Translations under genes and position numbers: made by a program | NCBI RefSeq assembly: GCF_000091045.1 | Contig: NC_006685.1 | Span: 1,738,201-1,802,200, forward strand | Direction: 5' to 3' | Source: Cryptococcus deneoformans JEC21 | Taxonomy: Eukaryota; Basidiomycota; Tremellomycetes; Tremellales; Cryptococcaceae | DNA length: 64,000 bases | Part shown: piece after piece, positions 60,833 to 64,000 of the stretch | Position numbering within the stretch: position 1 is the stretch's first letter | How the letters are laid out: every line of letters begins with the position of its first letter | Notes under the pieces: model-generated | Databases searched by the model: none | What the model was told of the DNA's origin: nothing | Seen by the model: only the letters and a program-made list of their open reading frames with translations

Positions 60833-62801
60833 TCACCTTCTTCTCTTCAAAGGCGCTCCAGCTCTATTATTCCTCCTTACCTCCCTCGTTCTCTCCATAT
60901 CCCTCTTCTCCATCTCCTCCATCGTCAACTCTACCAAAACCGGCCCAAACTCTTCTCGCTCCCACCAATCCCTCCAAACACCTACCAACGCTTTCGCTCC
61001 CCCTTTTTGGTTCACATTCACCCTCGGCTGTGCTGTTCCCTTTTCCCACTTGGCTTGTTCGACAGGGTGTGTAGCTGCAAAAAGGTCGAGATCGAGCGCG
61101 TCACGTTTATGTTTCAAGAGTTCTTCGGTGATGGCACATGTGATGGCAGGGATGGCTTCGCCGGTGAGGCCGAGTTCGGTGCAGTAATGTTTGGCGAAAA
61201 GGGATGGTGGAAGGGGAGAAGAAAGGTCCCATTCGATGCGGTCGCGCAGGAGGTAAGAGTAGATTTGGACGTCAAGCTGATGGCATGTTTTAGTTCTTCC
61301 ATTGAGGTAGTGGAAGATATGATGAGAAGTAAACTCACGTTGACGATGATACGGCAATCGGGCTCTGCCCAATTTCGCTCCTTGTCGTCTTTTTCTTCCC
61401 TCTCCCTCTTCCTCTTTCTCGATCTCTCCTTGTCCTCTTTCTCATCTTGCCCTTGTTCTTGCTCTTGCTCCTCTTCCACTTGTCGTTCCTTGGATTCATC
61501 ATCTCCACCTTTTATCCCATCTCCATTTTCAACTGCATCATCCATGACTCCCTCAACCTCTTCATCACTCCAGACTACATCATTCTCCGTCACCTCTTCA
61601 TTCGTTACATCAATTTCCGCCGCATTCTGATTCTCCTCAATCTGTTTTTCAATTAAATCTTGGATTCTTTGCGCATAAGGCGAGATTGGGATCCCGATAT
61701 CTTCGCAAAAGATGATTGAGAATTGGTAAGGAGTGATGAACGGTTCGTTCAGATTCCATAGGAAACGATCTCGGATTTTCAGTCCTTGTTGATCGGGATG
61801 GGTAGATTGGACGTCAAAATCGATGGTTATGGGGATAAGCATCTCGGGCCGTTCGGCTTCTTTTTGCAATTCATCTTCTGACCTGTTGAAAAGAGAAAAA
61901 GAAAAACAGGTTCTTGTCAACCACGATTCCTGAGTATTTCTCCTGGGAGAAAAGGGACGCACTTGTAAACATGCTTGGTCACACCTGCAACCTGGCTCCT
62001 CACCCTATCTCCAGGGGTCCTATCGCCCAACCACGTCCATCCCCTATCCAATTCCTCCATTTTCCGTCTCAATTTCCCCGCCCTCATGGCCGCTTGATGT
62101 TCAAGCCCACCCACAACTAACGGCGCCGCGCTTTCCTTCCGACTCCCTCCTCCGGCAGCGCGCCTTCGCCGTGAACCGTAATCTACATCATCCGGATCAG
62201 AAGCCGCTTCCCCAAAATCATCCTCCTCTTCCGAAAAATCTTCATCATCTGACGCCTTTTCGGCATAGTTCACCACCCTTCCCCTTCTACTTGATCCGAG
62301 TCCTGCCCCAGTTGCTGCTGAAGCGGCCGTCATGCGTCTAGAGGAGGGAAAGGGAGCGGGCGAGTCGAATCGCGGGGTGCTCGTTCCACTGCCTGAAAAT
62401 CTACCATATCCTGGCGTACTGACGCCCCCGCCAAAAGGCATCTCCCTATCCAACTCTGCCAAGAACGCTTTCCTCTCCTTTGGCCCGCCCGATACGCGCT
62501 CAGGTTGTATCAGCCCGGTCACTCCGGTCCTCAACCTTGACGGATAAGTCGTGTAAAGCGCTTGGGTAGTGGGTTGAGTAGACAGCGATGGGTCAGTTGT
62601 CTTTTGGCCTGGTGGAGGGAGGAAGAAGGGACATGGTCCGGGAGGGTATGTCTGAGGATGTTGGTATACGGCTGCTTGATGGGAGAGGACTGGCACTGGG
62701 GCCGGAGATGGAGCTGGGCGTGTCGAGGTATAAGAAGTCCGGTTTGTGTAGGAGTTTTGGATGGACGGGGTGGATACCCGTGTACGCGTTGGGTACGCCA
62801 T
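60833..62801 (-). CDS. SNF5-family chromatin remodelling subunit (Snf5/Sfh1)
   Basis: Three exons (62801-61963, 61882-61339, 61276-60833) give 608 aa. The first half is disordered (Pro/Ser/Tyr-rich, then an acidic stretch DDEDFSEEEDDFGEAASDPD). Both SNF5 repeats are present: MLIPITIDFDVQSTHPDQQG, KIRDRFLWNLNEPFITPYQF, SIIFCEDIGIPISPYAQRIQ; and DCRIIVNLDVQIYSYLLRDR, IEWDLSSPLPPSLFAKHYCT, ELGLTGEAIPAITCAITEEL. A long Glu/Lys-rich insert (about 110 residues) separates them. Subunits of this family belong to SWI/SNF or RSC; which one cannot be decided. An in-frame ATG at 62843 could add 14 residues. Confidence 0.9.
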
Positions 62802-63076
62802 TTCGTAGACGGGAGAGATGGAGAAAAAGACGAAAGATGCCATAGATGTGCTTGAACCGAGAGCAATTGTCGATTACCCTGATTACGTGGGGGCTTAATT
62901 AAAATACAGGTATGTTTGTTAGCGGGTGGAGTTATTGAGAATCTCCGTGTTACATAAGCTTTCCCGGCTCATTCCAATCATCCATCCGTCTCCGCCGTCG
63001 GCTTCGTCCTCAGCTTCTTGCTTTATAGACGAACTCGCTGTCGATTTCACTACTCTTTCACTATCGCCTATACAAC

Positions 63077-63859
63077 ATGTTTACAGGTCTCGTAAGCCCA
63101 TATCACTCTCATATTATTCACGTAAATGCTCATCTCCTCCGCAGATAGAACATACATCTACCATCTCCGCCATCTCCCCTTCCACCTCCACCTCCGGCTT
63201 CACACTTACTCTCTCCTCCTCTGCGCCCATTCTTACAGACTGTCATATCGGCGATTCCATCTGTGTCAATGGCGCCTGCCTTACCGTCACTGAGTTCGAC
63301 TCTGATTCTTTCCAGGTTGGGCTCGCACCCGAGACGCTGAGGCGCACGAATTTGGGGCAAGTAAAAGTGGGTGACAAGGTTAATTGTGAGAGGGCGATGG
63401 CTGGGCATACGAGGTTTGGTGGGCATATGGTTCAGGTGAGTAACCCATTCCTTTTACTTTCAATGGGAATGGAACAGCTGAACAGAACGCGGGGGAGTAT
63501 AGGGCCATGTAGACGGTACAGCGACCATCATCTCGAAAATCCCCGATGGTGACTCTATCCGGTACACTTTCCAACTCCCCGCCACCACCACGCTTCTCCC
63601 ATTCATCATCGAAAAGGGGTACATCACCATCGACGGTGCGTCACTCACCATCACCCACGTCAACGACGCCCAACGGTCTTTTGGTATCATGCTCATCGCG
63701 CATAGTCAAGCAAAGTTGACGTTGACAGACAAGAAAGAAGGGGATACGGTCAATATCGAAGTGGATTGTGTGGGCAAGTATGTTTTGGGAAGTGTGGAGA
63801 GAATAGAGGGGATTGTGGAGAAGATCGTGGAGAGAAAGTTGAAGGAAAAAGGATTATAA
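63077..63859 (+). CDS. RIB5: Riboflavin synthase
   Basis: Three exons (63077-63091, 63145-63435, 63503-63859) give 220 aa, the family length. The first exon codes only MFTGL; splicing to IEHTSTISAI completes the typical MFTGLIE start. Two lumazine-binding domains are visible: CHIGDSICVNGACLTVTEFD with NLGQVKVGDKVNCERAM and GHTRFGGHMVQ, then GHVDGTATIISKIPDGDSIR with KGYITIDGASLTITHVND. The enzyme disproportionates two 6,7-dimethyl-8-ribityllumazines to riboflavin. It ends 39 bp from the convergent gene at 63899. Confidence 0.95.
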
Positions 63860-63898
63860 AATTACTTTTATGCAGGTAGATCCATGCAAACACATCTG

Positions 63899-64000
63899 CT
63901 ACTCTTCTATCAAAAACTCTTTGATCTCATCCTTCATCTCCCTCCTCCCCATCTGGCGTCTCTTCACACCTTCATTCACCCAAACAGGTAACAATACAGG
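63899..64000 (-). CDS. C-terminal end of an unknown protein (partial)
   Basis: Open frame from the window edge to TAG at 63899: 33 residues, PVLLPVWVNEGVKRRQMGRR then EMKDEIKEFLIEE. It is charged and helical and looks like a genuine C-terminus, but the family cannot be told from this fragment. Confidence 0.45.
   Translation of the reverse strand, partial: PVLLPVWVNEGVKRRQMGRREMKDEIKEFLIEE

Noticed and set aside
60675..61187. 170-codon plus-strand frame near the SNF5 3' end
   Set aside because: Most of it is antisense to the last SNF5 exon, whose protein sequence is clearly conserved.

Overview
The window is a gene-dense stretch of nuclear DNA from a filamentous or yeast-like basidiomycete, most likely a Cryptococcus-type tremellomycete (inference). 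Nearly every gene is broken by many short introns (mostly 45-65 nt) with CTNAC or CTAAC-like branch points, and conserved residues are restored only after splicing. I count 29 protein-coding genes (two cut by the window edges) and one tRNA in 64 kb, on both strands, with about 137 inferred introns. For almost all complete genes the exon sum is a multiple of three and the spliced product matches a known family end to end. No prophage, transposon, CRISPR array or rRNA was seen.

Layout. 1-5 kb: 3' end of an ABC transporter, a TMEM14 protein, an ALKBH7-like dioxygenase (-) divergent from a membrane dipeptidase (+). 5-13 kb: SIN3 corepressor (-) divergent from the U3 snoRNP protein UTP13 (+). 13.5-24 kb: a coiled-coil protein, a fructosyl-amino-acid oxidase, splicing factor YJU2, a Nudix hydrolase, a small unknown protein and a GNAT acetyltransferase. 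24-37 kb: a PX-domain lipid-binding protein, a 72-residue AN1 zinc finger, cofilin, an 18-exon alpha-actinin and a KE4-type zinc transporter. 37-44 kb: a CBM48 (Mdg1/Crp1-like) protein with a long disordered tail, an RNPS1-like SR protein, tRNA-Leu(CAG) and a flavin-reductase-like protein. 44-55 kb: CLASP/Stu1, a CWF19-like protein with three zinc knuckles, and a large TFIIB-type zinc-ribbon protein I cannot place. 55.6-64 kb: RPS19 (-) divergent from MRD1 (+), a small mitochondrial protein, a SNF5-family remodeller subunit, riboflavin synthase, and the end of an unknown gene.

The genes are mainly housekeeping and do not form one pathway or a metabolic cluster. Themes recur: ribosome biogenesis (UTP13, MRD1, RPS19), pre-mRNA splicing (YJU2, RNPS1, CWF19-like), chromatin (SIN3, SNF5), and cytoskeleton (cofilin, alpha-actinin, CLASP). 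The most unusual content is in gene architecture: five introns that appear to use GC-AG splice sites, several introns that abut or split the start codon, and coding micro-exons of 5 and 6 nt. I found no convincing new multi-gene system.
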